From: an uncultured Oscillospiraceae bacterium | GTDB lineage: Bacteria > Bacillota > Clostridia > Oscillospirales > Oscillospiraceae | Assembly (NCBI GenBank): GCA_944386055.1 | Contig: CALWZP010000004.1 | Location: 57,888-121,887, forward strand | Direction of reading: 5' to 3' | Length of the DNA: 64,000 nt | Shown: piece after piece, positions 47,119 to 55,502 of the stretch | How positions within the stretch are numbered: position 1 is the first letter of the stretch | Layout of the letters: every line of letters starts with the position of its first letter | The notes under the pieces: generated by a model | What the model was told of the DNA's origin: nothing | Databases searched by the model: none | What the model saw: the letters and a program-made list of their open reading frames with translations, nothing else | Made by a program: the position numbers and the translations under genes

Positions 47119-48840
47119 TTACTGTATGATGATGTTGTCAAACTGCTCCCCGAAGGCCAGCAGATCGTCCAGTCGGTCATGCTCCTCCCAGGGGGAGGAA
47201 ACAGCGGGAGGCGTCCCCACCACCACAGTGACCCGGACGGCCTGACCAAACCGGGCGGAAGCGGCGGTACTTACCGGCTCCGTTACCGCGGGAACATTGA
47301 TCATGGTGCGGGTGAAATCGTCCTTTGTCCAAAGGGTGAGCACCCCATTTTCATAGGTCCCGGTGACCATGGCCGGATTGCAGAGAAAGGGGTATTGCCC
47401 TGCGGGAACGCTGCCCCGCAGCGCGGCGGCCAGGTCAGGCCAAAAGCTTCGCTCCCCGCCCGGGGCGGGTGGGGGCGGAGGTGGTGCGGCGTCTGCCGTC
47501 GGGGAGACGGAGGGAGCGCTCTGCGTAGGGACAGAGGACTCCGGGGTCTGGGGCGGGACAGAGGGCATTTCCATGTCCCAGGGAGGAGTGTCCGCCGGTT
47601 CTGCTTGGGGAGCAGGGGGAGTGGACGGAGGGACGGCAGCTGTTTCCGGCGCCTCCCGGGGGGAGGGCGGGGGGACAGAGGCGGCAGAGGAGCCGCCGGC
47701 TGCAAGCAGGGTCTCCAGTCTGGCCACCCGCGCAGCCAGGGCGGCGGCACCGTCATCCAGGGCGGGATCACACAGCCGGATCAGACACAGCTCCGCGTCG
47801 GTGCGCCGGCTGGTGCTGCGCGCCAGCGATGACTGACAGTCCTGAATGGTGTGCAGCAGATAGATCAGCCGCTGGGGGGTGAACTGGGCGGACAGGGCAC
47901 GCATGGTGCTCTCGTCATAGCCGCCGGTGAGCAGGGAGGCGCCGCCCTGGGGTGCGGTTTTCCGGACCAGAAGATCCCGCGCCAGAGCGGACAGCTCCCC
48001 CAGCAGGGTGCCCACATCCTTTCCCGCGGCATACAGCCGGGCCAGCCGCGCCAGTGCGTCGGCGGTGTCTCCCTTGGCGATGCTGCCCATCAATGCGGCG
48101 ATTTCCAGATTGCCCGCCAGGCCCAGCGCGGAGAGGATGGCCGCCTCGTCCAAAGAATCCGCCGGACCGGCACACTGGTCCAGCAGGGACAGGGCATCCC
48201 GCAGGCCGCCGTCTGCCAGACGGGCCAGCAGGGCAGCTCCTTCCGGAGTGAGGGGGATGCGCTCCTCCCGGGCCACCTGCTCCAGACGGGCGGCGATGTC
48301 CCCGGGAAGGATGCGCTTGAAGGAGAACTGCTGACACCGGGAGCGGATGGTGGCGGGCACCTTGTGCAGCTCGGTGGTGGCCAGGATGAACATCAGGTGG
48401 GCGGGGGGCTCCTCCATGATTTTCAGCAGGGCGTTGAAGGCGGCGGGGGAGAGGTTGTGGACCTCGTCCACAATGTACACCCGCTTGCGCACGGCGGCGG
48501 GGGTGTAGACCGCCTCGTCCCGCAGGGCGCGCACCTGGTCCACCCCGTTGTTGGAGGCGGCGTCCAGCTCCAGCACATCGAGGATGGAGCCGTTCTCGAT
48601 TCCCAGGCAGGCGGGGCACTGGTTGCAGGGGTTGCCGTTTACCGGATGCTCGCAGTTTACCGCCCGGGCCAGGATCTTGGCGCAGGAGGTCTTCCCGGTG
48701 CCCCGGGTGCCGGTGAAGAGGTAGGCGTGGCTCAGCCGGCCCGCCGCCACCTGGCGCTTGAGCGTCTCGGTGATATGGGCCTGCCCCACCACATCGTCAA
48801 AGGTACGGGGCCGCCATTTGCGGTACAGGGCCTGATACAT
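47119..48840 (-). CDS. dnaX: DNA polymerase III subunits gamma and tau
   Basis: The clamp-loader ATPase of 573 residues. Walker A GTRGTGKTS is near residue 44, the zinc module CEHPVNGNPCNQCPAC near residue 63, Walker B VDEVHNL near residue 122 and the arginine-finger SRC near residue 165. A Pro-rich linker (about residues 385-465) leads to a short tau-like C-terminal domain. It is preceded by the SRP RNA gene and followed by ybaB. Confidence 0.96.
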   Translation of the reverse strand: MYQALYRKWRPRTFDDVVGQAHITETLKRQVAAGRLSHAYLFTGTRGTGKTSCAKILARAVNCEHPVNGNPCNQCPACLGIENGSILDVLELDAASNNGVDQVRALRDEAVYTPAAVRKRVYIVDEVHNLSPAAFNALLKIMEEPPAHLMFILATTELHKVPATIRSRCQQFSFKRILPGDIAARLEQVAREERIPLTPEGAALLARLADGGLRDALSLLDQCAGPADSLDEAAILSALGLAGNLEIAALMGSIAKGDTADALARLARLYAAGKDVGTLLGELSALARDLLVRKTAPQGGASLLTGGYDESTMRALSAQFTPQRLIYLLHTIQDCQSSLARSTSRRTDAELCLIRLCDPALDDGAAALAARVARLETLLAAGGSSAASVPPPSPREAPETAAVPPSTPPAPQAEPADTPPWDMEMPSVPPQTPESSVPTQSAPSVSPTADAAPPPPPPAPGGERSFWPDLAAALRGSVPAGQYPFLCNPAMVTGTYENGVLTLWTKDDFTRTMINVPAVTEPVSTAASARFGQAVRVTVVVGTPPAVSSPWEEHDRLDDLLAFGEQFDNIIIQ

Positions 48841-48865
48841 CCAAGATCGCCTCCATGGTCAAGAG

Positions 48866-49174
48866 AAAAAAGCCCCGGCGTCGGGCAAGACCGCACACCG
48901 GCCTTTGAAGCTTACATTATGCCCGTTACCTTCGCAGCCAGCTCAGAAACGGCAGACCTGCGGCACAGACTGCGGTCCGCTTAGTGCTGCTCGGTTCCCC
49001 GCCTGACACGGTTCACGGTGCGGCCTTGCGCAGGACCGATCCCTCAACGCCGCTTACGGAGGTCGGACGACACAATATAAGTCCGGGGGCCGGGATTCAT
49101 CCCTGCTGTAGCGGGTTGCAGGTACAGGGCACCGCTAACTCCCCGATTAGTGCGGTCTTGCCCGCTGTCGGGGC
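48866..49174 (-). ncRNA. ffs: Signal recognition particle RNA, large bacterial type
   Basis: The minus strand contains the SRP domain IV signature GTCAGGC, GGGGAA, CCGAGCAGCAC (48984-49007) that binds Ffh. It also has an Alu-type 5' region (GGTGCCCTGTACCTGCAA). The ends pair over about 25 bases (GCCCCGACAGCGGGCAAG with its complement near the 3' end), and the 3' end runs into six T residues (48866-48871). The length of about 300 nt fits the Alu-containing RNA of Bacillus and Clostridia. Position directly upstream of dnaX is classical. FtsY is encoded at 60521. Confidence 0.93.
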
Positions 49175-49192
49175 AATTGCTTATCACAGGAT

Positions 49193-49221
49193 AGTTTACT
49201 ACATTTTTGCCGGGATAGCAA
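49193..49221 (-). promoter_or_regulatory. Promoter of the SRP RNA gene
   Basis: Minus-strand TTGCTA (49216-49221) and TAAACT (49193-49198) are 17 bases apart, about 20 bases before the RNA 5' end. Confidence 0.6.
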
Positions 49222-49423
49222 TGAAAATTTTCACGATTTTCGCAGAGGGTAAGCAGGAGGGGCGAGACGGGATGCAGCAGGGGGGCCGGCTGAACAGGCA
49301 GAACGGTTCCAGCTGACAAGGTAGGGTGTTACTGTGCCTTTGTCACAGAACGAAAAGAGATGGATCTGGTAGAATACGATCAAATCTCAGGGGAATCCCC
49401 TTTGTACGAAGGAGGAACGATGG

Positions 49424-49744
49424 ATGAGCTTGCTTTCATTTTTTTCCCGCCCCACGATGGAACAGGGGCTGAGCCGTTTCAGGGAGACGCCGGGGGCAGT
49501 CCTGCTGGATGTCCGAACCCGGGAGGAGTACGCCGGCGGCTTTATTCCGGGCAGCCGGAATCTCCCTCTGCAGGAATTGGCCGGGTCGTCGAAGCTGCCG
49601 GCCGACAGGGGTACCCCGCTGTTCGTCTACTGCCTCAGCGGGGGACGCAGCCGGCAGGCGGCGGGGCTCCTGCGCCGGATGGGATATACCGAAGTGGTGG
49701 ACCTGGGTGGCATCCACCGATATCATGGAAAGGTGATGAAGTGA
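49424..49744 (+). CDS. Single-domain rhodanese
   Basis: A 106-residue rhodanese-like sulfurtransferase with LLDVRTREEY near residue 27 and the catalytic loop CLSGGRSR (cysteine near residue 70). AAGGAGGAACG precedes the ATG. It is two bases upstream of a flavoprotein that carries its own rhodanese domain, so the pair probably handles persulfide or disulfide sulfur. Confidence 0.9.
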   Translation: MSLLSFFSRPTMEQGLSRFRETPGAVLLDVRTREEYAGGFIPGSRNLPLQELAGSSKLPADRGTPLFVYCLSGGRSRQAAGLLRRMGYTEVVDLGGIHRYHGKVMK

Positions 49745-49745
49745 T

Positions 49746-51437
49746 ATGAAGATCGTGATCGTGGGCGGAGTGGCGGGCGGCGCCACTGCCGCGGCCCGGA
49801 TCCGCCGTCTGGACGAGACGGCGGAGGTGGTGGTCTTTGAGCGTTCGGGCTATGTCTCCTACGCCAACTGTGGCCTGCCCTATTATGTGGGCGGGACTAT
49901 CCAGGATGCCGGGGAGCTCACCCTCCAGACACCGGAGAGCTTCTGGGAACGCTTCCGGATCCGGATGCAGGTGCGCCACGAGGTCCGGGCCATCCACCCG
50001 GAACGAAAGACAGTGACGGTGTGCGCCCTGGACACCGGCGAGGAGTTCGAGGAGCCTTATGACAAGCTGCTCCTCTCTCCCGGGGCCATGCCCACCAAGC
50101 TGCGCCTGGCGGGAGGCGACAGCGACCGGGTGTTCACCCTGCGCACTGTGGAGGACACCCTGGCTATCCACACCTTTATCAAGGAACAGGCCCCCAAGAC
50201 CGCGGTGCTGGCCGGCGGCGGCTTCATCAGCCTGGAGCTGGCGGAGAACCTGCGGAAGCGGGGGCTGGAGGTCACCATCGTGCAGCTGGACCCCCAGCTG
50301 CTCCTCCCCCTGGACCCGGAGATGGCCGCCTTCCTCCACGGGGAGATGCGCCGCAACGGGGTGCGCCTGCTGCTCAGCCACACGGTGGAGGGCTTCCAGC
50401 CCCGGGCCAATGGGGTGCAGGTGCTTCTGAAGGACGCCGACCCCATCCAGGCGGACCTGGTGGTCATGGCCATCGGGGTCACTCCGGACACCCATCTGGC
50501 CAAAGAGGCGGGCCTGGAGCTGGGCGTCCGTGGGAGCATCGTGGTCAACGACCGGATGGAGACCTCCGTCCCCGACATCTACGCCGTGGGGGACGCGGTG
50601 CAGGTGCGCCAGCTCGTCTCGGGGCAGGAGACCCTGGTCTCCCTGGCGGGCCCCGCCAACAAGCAGGGGCGCATCGCCGCGGACAACATCTGCGGGCTGG
50701 ACAGCCGCTACACCGGCGCCCTGGGCAGCTCGGTGCTCAAGGCCTTTGACCTGACGGTGGCCGCCACGGGCCTCAATGAGAGCGCCGCCAAGAAGGCGGG
50801 CATCCCCTGCGACAAGGTCTATCTCTCCCCGGCCAGCCATGCCGGCTACTACCCCGGCGGAACGGTGATGACCATGAAGGTGCTCTTCCAGCCGGAGACC
50901 TTCCGCCTGCTGGGCGCCCAGATCGTGGGCTATGACGGGGTGGACAAGCGTATCGATGTACTGGCCACCGCCATCCGGGCGGGGCTCACCGGGCCGGAGC
51001 TCGCCGAGCTGGACCTGGCCTATGCGCCGCCCTACTCCTCCGCCAAGGACCCGGTGAACATGGCCGGCTATATGATGGAGAACCTCCGCCGGGGTCTGTT
51101 GAAGCAGTTTTTCCTGGAGGATGCGGATGCCCTTCCCAGGGACGGCAGCGTCACCCTGCTGGATGCCCGCACCCCCCAGGAGTTCAGCGGCGGGACCATG
51201 GAGGGCTTCGTCAACATCCCCCTGGACGAGCTGCGGGACCGTCTGGATGAGATCCCCCGGGGCAAGCCGGTGTATGTTTTGTGCCAGAGCGGCCTGCGCA
51301 GCTATCTGGCCTGCCGCATCCTGTCCCAGAGGGGCTATGAGTGCCGCAATTTCTCCGGCGGCTACCGGCTGTATCAGACGGTGCGGCAGGACAGGGCCGC
51401 CGCAAAGCAGGCGCGGCCCTGCGGCATGGAGCTGTGA
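49746..51437 (+). CDS. CoA-disulfide reductase-like flavoprotein with C-terminal rhodanese domain
   Basis: A 563-residue pyridine nucleotide-disulfide oxidoreductase. FAD motif GGVAGGATAA is at residue 7, the single redox cysteine Cys42 lies in SYANCGLPYY, an NAD-binding GGGFISLELAE segment is near residue 158, and a dimerisation domain follows. A rhodanese domain (about residues 465-555) has the active loop CQSGLRS. The arrangement matches CoA-disulfide/polysulfide reductases (Npsr/CoADR-Rhd). A GGAAAGGTG site precedes ATG 49746. Confidence 0.92.
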   Translation: MKIVIVGGVAGGATAAARIRRLDETAEVVVFERSGYVSYANCGLPYYVGGTIQDAGELTLQTPESFWERFRIRMQVRHEVRAIHPERKTVTVCALDTGEEFEEPYDKLLLSPGAMPTKLRLAGGDSDRVFTLRTVEDTLAIHTFIKEQAPKTAVLAGGGFISLELAENLRKRGLEVTIVQLDPQLLLPLDPEMAAFLHGEMRRNGVRLLLSHTVEGFQPRANGVQVLLKDADPIQADLVVMAIGVTPDTHLAKEAGLELGVRGSIVVNDRMETSVPDIYAVGDAVQVRQLVSGQETLVSLAGPANKQGRIAADNICGLDSRYTGALGSSVLKAFDLTVAATGLNESAAKKAGIPCDKVYLSPASHAGYYPGGTVMTMKVLFQPETFRLLGAQIVGYDGVDKRIDVLATAIRAGLTGPELAELDLAYAPPYSSAKDPVNMAGYMMENLRRGLLKQFFLEDADALPRDGSVTLLDARTPQEFSGGTMEGFVNIPLDELRDRLDEIPRGKPVYVLCQSGLRSYLACRILSQRGYECRNFSGGYRLYQTVRQDRAAAKQARPCGMEL

Positions 51438-51440
51438 GGG

Positions 51441-51755
51441 TCAGTCCGCCGCCTCCTCCAGCGCCTCGATGAGAAAGCTCACCGGGCGGAATCCGTCGTT
51501 GCAGGAGATCATGGCGGAGCGGGGATCCTTCATCCAGCCGTCGTAGAGGTTGCTCCCCCCGTGGGAAAGGGCCAGGACGAAGGGGGACATGCTGTCCCAG
51601 GCGCTCTGGCACAGGCCTTCCGGCTTCTGCCAGCCGTTGGCGACGAATATCTGTCCCTCCTGCAGGCCGCAGGCGTGGGAGATGGGATTTTCATATTGAC
51701 GGATCAGATCCGGATAGCGAGTGATCTTCATCACGGTGATCCTGCATTTGTTCAT
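51441..51755 (-). CDS. TIGR04076 family protein
   Basis: A 104-residue protein starting NKCRITVMKITR and ending CNDGFRPVSFLIEAL, the pattern of the TIGR04076 family of unknown function. Cys residues at 4, about 29, 48 and 85 are conserved family positions and could bind metal. ATG 51755 follows TTGGGAGGG. It is convergent with the flavoprotein, three bases away. Confidence 0.8.
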   Translation of the reverse strand: MNKCRITVMKITRYPDLIRQYENPISHACGLQEGQIFVANGWQKPEGLCQSAWDSMSPFVLALSHGGSNLYDGWMKDPRSAMISCNDGFRPVSFLIEALEEAAD

Positions 51756-51789
51756 GGTATTCCCTCCCAAGGTCCATACTTTCCGTCTC

Positions 51790-51818
51790 ATAATAGCATA
51801 GGCTTTCGTTTCTGACAA
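51790..51818 (-). promoter_or_regulatory. Promoter of the TIGR04076 gene
   Basis: Minus-strand TTGTCA (51813-51818) and TATTAT (51790-51795) are 17 bases apart. Confidence 0.6.
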
Positions 51819-51837
51819 CAATTTGCCAGCCTGACCG

Positions 51838-51886
51838 GCGGCGGTTTGGCGCGGCGTTCAGCCGTACCAAACCGCCGCAGTTTTTT
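51838..51886 (+). terminator. Plus-strand terminator with no obvious upstream gene
   Basis: A perfect 12-bp stem (51838-51849 with 51867-51878) is followed by six T residues on the plus strand (51881-51886). The nearest plus-strand gene ends at 51437, with an opposite-strand gene in between. Confidence 0.75.
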
Positions 51887-51954
51887 GATGCCCTGAGATC
51901 TTTGCACGGCGATAAAGAGTGAAATATGAATAAACTGAAACTGTTTTGTGAATT

Positions 51955-51996
51955 TTAGCACTCTAATATTGAAAATGTTAAAAAATGAGCTATAAT
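51955..51996 (+). promoter_or_regulatory. CIRCE-like promoter of the HdeD gene
   Basis: TTAGCACTC (51955-51963), nine bases, then AAATGTTAA (51973-51981). The left arm is a perfect CIRCE half and the right arm matches 6 of 9. TTGAAA (51969-51974) and TATAAT (51991-51996) form the promoter. The upstream TTTTGTGAA is shared with the hsp20 promoter. Confidence 0.6.
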
Positions 51997-52069
51997 TGGC
52001 ACAGCGAAATGGAACAAAAGCAGGGGTAATAAAAAACCCTGCACTTACAGACAGAAAGAAGGCGGCGTT

Positions 52070-52603
52070 ATGAGTCGAATTTTTGTAAGGATTCTGTGGG
52101 GGATCGTGGGTGTGATCCTGATCGTGGACGGCATATTCTGCTTTACCCAGCCGGCGGCGGTGCTGCTTGCCATGTCTGCCCTGCTGGGCGTCTCCATGCT
52201 GCTGTGCGGTGTAGTGGATCTCATTATTTTTGCCCGGGGGCGGCAGCTGATGTTCGGTGCGGGCGGGTTTCTGTTGGATGGCATTCTGACGGTACTGCTG
52301 TCGTTGTTCCTTTTGTTTAACCAAGGATTCACTGCTCTGAGCCTGCCGTTTATTTTCGGTATGTGGCTGATGTTTTCCGGCATCTCCAAATTTGTCGGCT
52401 CTTTTGATCTGAAGGTGCTGGGAGTAAAGGGCTGGGGCTGGTTTACCGTTTTGGGCGTGCTGCTGGCGGCAGCGGGCTTCTTCTCTTTCCTGGACCCGGT
52501 GGCCGGCGCCGTGACTATGAGCTTTCTCCTGGGCATTTTGCTGATTTTGCAGGGGATCACCTTTATTTTGCGGGCGGTATTCGTTCCGCGGCTGTTCCGC
52601 TGA
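52070..52603 (+). CDS. HdeD family membrane protein (DUF308)
   Basis: A 177-residue protein with six membrane helices arranged as three repeats of the DUF308 unit, as in the acid-resistance protein HdeD. Helix pairs lie at about residues 8-55, 63-110 and 118-170. A GAAAGAAGG site precedes the ATG. The promoter carries a heat-shock-like operator, which places it in the stress regulon. Confidence 0.88.
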   Translation: MSRIFVRILWGIVGVILIVDGIFCFTQPAAVLLAMSALLGVSMLLCGVVDLIIFARGRQLMFGAGGFLLDGILTVLLSLFLLFNQGFTALSLPFIFGMWLMFSGISKFVGSFDLKVLGVKGWGWFTVLGVLLAAAGFFSFLDPVAGAVTMSFLLGILLILQGITFILRAVFVPRLFR

Positions 52604-52664
52604 TCCCCTTGTTTACACCGGGGCGCCCCAAACGAGACGCTCCGGTGTTATGCTGCTTGTTCCC

Positions 52665-52693
52665 TTGCCCGATGGGAAGAACTGTGATACCAT
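52665..52693 (+). promoter_or_regulatory. Promoter of the alkyltransferase-like gene
   Basis: TTGCCC (52665-52670) and TACCAT (52688-52693) are 17 bases apart. Confidence 0.4.
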
Positions 52694-52733
52694 GGCGGGG
52701 AAGGTGCTTCCGCGAACAGGGAGGGGAGAAAGC

Positions 52734-53036
52734 ATGAATCTGTTTCAGCGTTTTTATGACACGATCCGGAATATTCCGCCGGGGTGTGTCCTCAGTTACG
52801 GCCAAGTGGCGGCGCTGACGGGCAATCCGCGGATGGCCAGGCAGGTGGGCTGGGCCCTCCACGCCTGCCGGCCGGAGGACAAAGTCCCCTGGCATCGGGT
52901 GGTCACGCGGGAGGGACGCCTGGTACCGGGAGAGGAGGAGGAGCAGCGCCGCCTTCTTGAGGCGGAGGGGGTATCATTTACCCCGCAGGGACGGGTGGAA
53001 TTGCGGCATTTTCTTCTTCCGCCGGGCCGCTCCTGA
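52734..53036 (+). CDS. Alkyltransferase-like (ATL) DNA damage-recognition protein
   Basis: A 100-residue protein with the DNA-binding domain of O6-methylguanine methyltransferase (SYGQVAALTGNPRMARQVGWAL). The active-site motif reads PWHRVV: the acceptor cysteine of PCHRV is replaced by tryptophan, the hallmark of ATL proteins, which mark alkylated guanine for nucleotide excision repair. ATG 52734 follows GAGGGGAGAA. Confidence 0.88.
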   Translation: MNLFQRFYDTIRNIPPGCVLSYGQVAALTGNPRMARQVGWALHACRPEDKVPWHRVVTREGRLVPGEEEEQRRLLEAEGVSFTPQGRVELRHFLLPPGRS

Positions 53037-53092
53037 AGGCGCTGGGAAGATTTCGGATATTTTATGAACAAACATCGGTTCTTTTGTGAACT

Positions 53093-53135
53093 TTAGCACT
53101 CTTGTATTGACAGTGCTAAAAAACGGTGGTATGGT
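53093..53135 (+). promoter_or_regulatory. CIRCE operator and promoter of hsp20
   Basis: TTAGCACTC (53093-53101), nine bases, then CAGTGCTAA (53111-53119), one mismatch from the HrcA CIRCE consensus. It overlaps TTGACA (53107-53112), which is 17 bases from TATGGT (53130-53135). Repression by HrcA is expected. Confidence 0.88.
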
Positions 53136-53222
53136 ATAGCTGTGATCAGGAAGGAGACCGATAAGGTTCCCCGGGGTCACCAAATCAAAGTCAACAAAGT
53201 AAAGCAAACGGAGGCATGACTT

Positions 53223-53663
53223 ATGTTACCCAGCGTGTTTGGTGAAAATCTGTTTGATGAATTTTTCAATGATCCTTTCAGCAGGAGCTTCTTCGGCGGC
53301 CGCGACCCCCTGTATGGGAAGCATGCCAGGAACCTGATGAAGACCGATGTGAAGGAATCCGATACCCAGTATATCCTGGACATCGATCTGCCCGGCTTCA
53401 AGAAGGACGAGGTGAGCATCGAGCTGAAGGACGGCTACCTGACGGTAAGCGCCGCCAAGGGCCTGGACAAGGACCAGAAGGATGAGGAGGGCCGCTATAT
53501 CCGTCGGGAGCGCTACAGCGGACAGTGCGCCCGCAGCTTCTATGTGGGCGACCTGAAGCCGGAGGAGATCTCCGCCAAGTACGAGGACGGCATCCTGAAG
53601 CTGACCATTCCCAAGGAGGTCCAGCGTCAGCTGCCCACTTCCAACCGCATCGCCATTGAGTAA
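53223..53663 (+). CDS. Small heat shock protein Hsp20
   Basis: A 146-residue alpha-crystallin-type chaperone. The N-terminal arm is Phe-rich (FDEFFNDPFSRSFF), the alpha-crystallin domain spans about residues 38-130, and a C-terminal extension follows. The GILKLTIPK strand is typical. It prevents aggregation of unfolded protein. ACGGAGG precedes the ATG, and a CIRCE site controls the promoter. Confidence 0.94.
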   Translation: MLPSVFGENLFDEFFNDPFSRSFFGGRDPLYGKHARNLMKTDVKESDTQYILDIDLPGFKKDEVSIELKDGYLTVSAAKGLDKDQKDEEGRYIRRERYSGQCARSFYVGDLKPEEISAKYEDGILKLTIPKEVQRQLPTSNRIAIE

Positions 53664-53692
53664 GCTCGAAAGCGTAGTATTCCATCAGCGCG

Positions 53693-53723
53693 AAGGGCTC
53701 CGCCCTGCTAGGGCGGAGCCCTT
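53693..53723 (+). terminator. Terminator of hsp20
   Basis: A perfect 13-bp stem (53693-53705 with 53711-53723) with a 5-base loop; a weak T content follows. Confidence 0.75.
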
Positions 53724-53802
53724 CCGTTATGTTAATGCGCCGGCCCTGTCTTCGCGGCGGAAAACATGCAAAACAGGCATGTTTGAACATTCGGCATGGG
53801 TA

Positions 53803-53832
53803 TTGGACATTCCTGAATTTGCGGCGTACAAT
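53803..53832 (+). promoter_or_regulatory. Promoter of the cupin gene
   Basis: TTGGAC (53803-53808) and TACAAT (53827-53832) are 18 bases apart. Confidence 0.5.
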
Positions 53833-53947
53833 AAAAATATCTGGAGTAGTGGTCCAAAAGCACCGGTATGAAGCGCGAGATAGCCGCAGATCCGCGCCGG
53901 CCGAGGCAAGTCCGGTAGTTTGCAGAAAACAGAAAGGATGACCTGAT

Positions 53948-54355
53948 ATGAACGAGTTTCAGGAGATTTTTCCGCGGGGCGGCGAGAACACCGCCTTTGC
54001 CCAGTATTTTGTGGGAAAGAGTTACCTGAATATGCTGTCCACCCAGCAGGTTCCCATCGGCAATGTGACCTTTGAGCCGGGCTGCCGCAACAACTGGCAT
54101 ATCCACCACGCCAAACAGGGGGGCGGACAGATCCTGCTGGTCACCGGCGGCCGCGGCTGGTATCAGGAGTGGGGCAAGCCGGCCCGGGAGCTCCACCCCG
54201 GCGATGTGGTCAATATTCCTCCTGAGGTGAAGCACTGGCACGGGGCGGCAAAGGACAGCTGGTTTGCGCATCTGGCGGTGGAGGTGCCCGGGGAGGAGAC
54301 TGCCAATGAGTGGCTGGAGCCGGTCAGCGACCAGGACTACAGCAAGCTGAAATGA
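53948..54355 (+). CDS. Cupin domain protein
   Basis: A 135-residue single cupin. Motif 1 residues are WHIHHAKQGGGQ near residue 51 and motif 2 is HPGDVVNIPPEVKHWHG near residue 83, giving a His-rich metal site. GAAAGGATG lies upstream. It is followed 21 bases later by a carboxymuconolactone decarboxylase-like gene, a pairing often seen in anaerobes. The reaction is unknown. Confidence 0.9.
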   Translation: MNEFQEIFPRGGENTAFAQYFVGKSYLNMLSTQQVPIGNVTFEPGCRNNWHIHHAKQGGGQILLVTGGRGWYQEWGKPARELHPGDVVNIPPEVKHWHGAAKDSWFAHLAVEVPGEETANEWLEPVSDQDYSKLK

Positions 54356-54376
54356 CAGGAAAGGGGACGACAGAGC

Positions 54377-54706
54377 ATGAGTGAGAAGATCGTACAGACA
54401 GCCGGACGGGACGCCCTGGGGGAGTTTGCGCCGGAGTTTGCACATTTCAATGACGATGTTTTGTTCGGCGAGAACTGGAACAATGGGGACATCGACCTGA
54501 AGACCCGGTCCATCATCACGGTGGTGGCCCTGATGGCCCAGGGGATCACGGACAACTCATTGAAATTCCACATCCTCAATGCGAAGAACCATGGCGTGAC
54601 ACAAAAAGAGATGGCGGCAGTCATTACCCACACCGCTTTTTATGCCGGCTGGCCCAAGGCGTGGGCGGTGTTCAACCTGGCGAAAGAGGTCTACGCGCAG
54701 GAGTGA
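54377..54706 (+). CDS. Carboxymuconolactone decarboxylase-like protein
   Basis: A 109-residue helical protein of the CMD/AhpD superfamily, with LKTRSIITVVALMAQG and FHILNAKNHGVTQKEMAAVITH. The AhpD redox pair CxxC is absent (no cysteine at all), so it is not a peroxidase of the AhpD type. AAAGGGGAC precedes the ATG. It is probably co-transcribed with the cupin gene. Confidence 0.88.
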   Translation: MSEKIVQTAGRDALGEFAPEFAHFNDDVLFGENWNNGDIDLKTRSIITVVALMAQGITDNSLKFHILNAKNHGVTQKEMAAVITHTAFYAGWPKAWAVFNLAKEVYAQE

Positions 54707-54752
54707 CCCGCCTGCCGCGCCGGCCATGCAGGTCGGCGCACTATCATTTCAA

Positions 54753-54800
54753 CAAGAAACGCACCGTCCCGGATCGGCATCCGGGACGGTGCGTTTCTTG
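54753..54800. terminator. Bidirectional terminator
   Basis: A perfect 22-bp stem (54753-54774 with 54779-54800) with loop CGGC separates convergent genes. A-rich and T-rich arms lie at the base on both strands. Confidence 0.9.
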
Positions 54801-54886
54801 TTTGTTGGCCGCGCCGCTCTTTTTCCCGCCGGGACAGCGAGAAAGCGGCCGCAATTTTTTGAAAGACGGACGGAGAGAAAGGCGGT

Positions 54887-55498
54887 TCAGACAAGCTGCC
54901 CCGGCAGGACCAGCTTTTCCCGGGGAGGGAAGGAGGCGTCAAAGGAATCCACCTCCGCATCGTCTGTCACATAGCCGTCCGGGTCATGGAAAACACTGGT
55001 GACCCCCTGGAGAAAGCCCTTCTGCAGCTCCTTGATCAGGAAAAAGGGGGCGTCCGCACCGTCGGGAACACCGCCATAGCGGATCCCAAATTCACTGCCG
55101 CGAACAAAGCCGAAGCGGTGGTAGTAGCCGGGATCGCCGGTGATGGCCACCGCGCCGAAGCCCATGTGGGCCGCCAGGGAAAGCGTGTGCTGAATGAGGG
55201 TGCCGCCGCACCCCATTCCCTGCTTCTCCGGGAGGACGCTTACCGGACCGAAGATCAGGATGGGGATGCGCGCTCCGCCGTCGGCCAGGATGGAAGCCCG
55301 GCTGTACATGATATGGGCCACCAGCCGTCCATCTGTCTCCACAACATAGCATAGCTCCCGCACAAAATCGGGCAGATCGCGGTAGCGGTGCAGGATGTAG
55401 TGTTCGGTACAGCCGGGACGATACTTGTTCCAGAAGGCGTCCCGGGTGAGTTCCTCCGCCTCGCACCGGTCCTCAGGCTGCTCCAAGCGGATTTTCAT
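54887..55498 (-). CDS. GNAT family N-acetyltransferase
   Basis: A 203-residue acetyltransferase with the acetyl-CoA motif LPEKQGMGCGGTLI near residue 90 and YYHRFGFVRG near residue 125. The shape resembles the YhbS/predicted N-acetyltransferase subgroup. ATG 55498 follows AAAGGAAGTG. It is four bases after the DUF5655-like gene, so the two are co-transcribed. Substrate unknown. Confidence 0.88.
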   Translation of the reverse strand: MKIRLEQPEDRCEAEELTRDAFWNKYRPGCTEHYILHRYRDLPDFVRELCYVVETDGRLVAHIMYSRASILADGGARIPILIFGPVSVLPEKQGMGCGGTLIQHTLSLAAHMGFGAVAITGDPGYYHRFGFVRGSEFGIRYGGVPDGADAPFFLIKELQKGFLQGVTSVFHDPDGYVTDDAEVDSFDASFPPREKLVLPGQLV

Positions 55499-55502
55499 AT
55501 GG

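Noticed and set aside
49360..49749. A 129-codon frame starting at 49360
   Set aside because: It is out of frame with the clear rhodanese gene at 49424-49744, which has the active-site motif and ribosome binding site.
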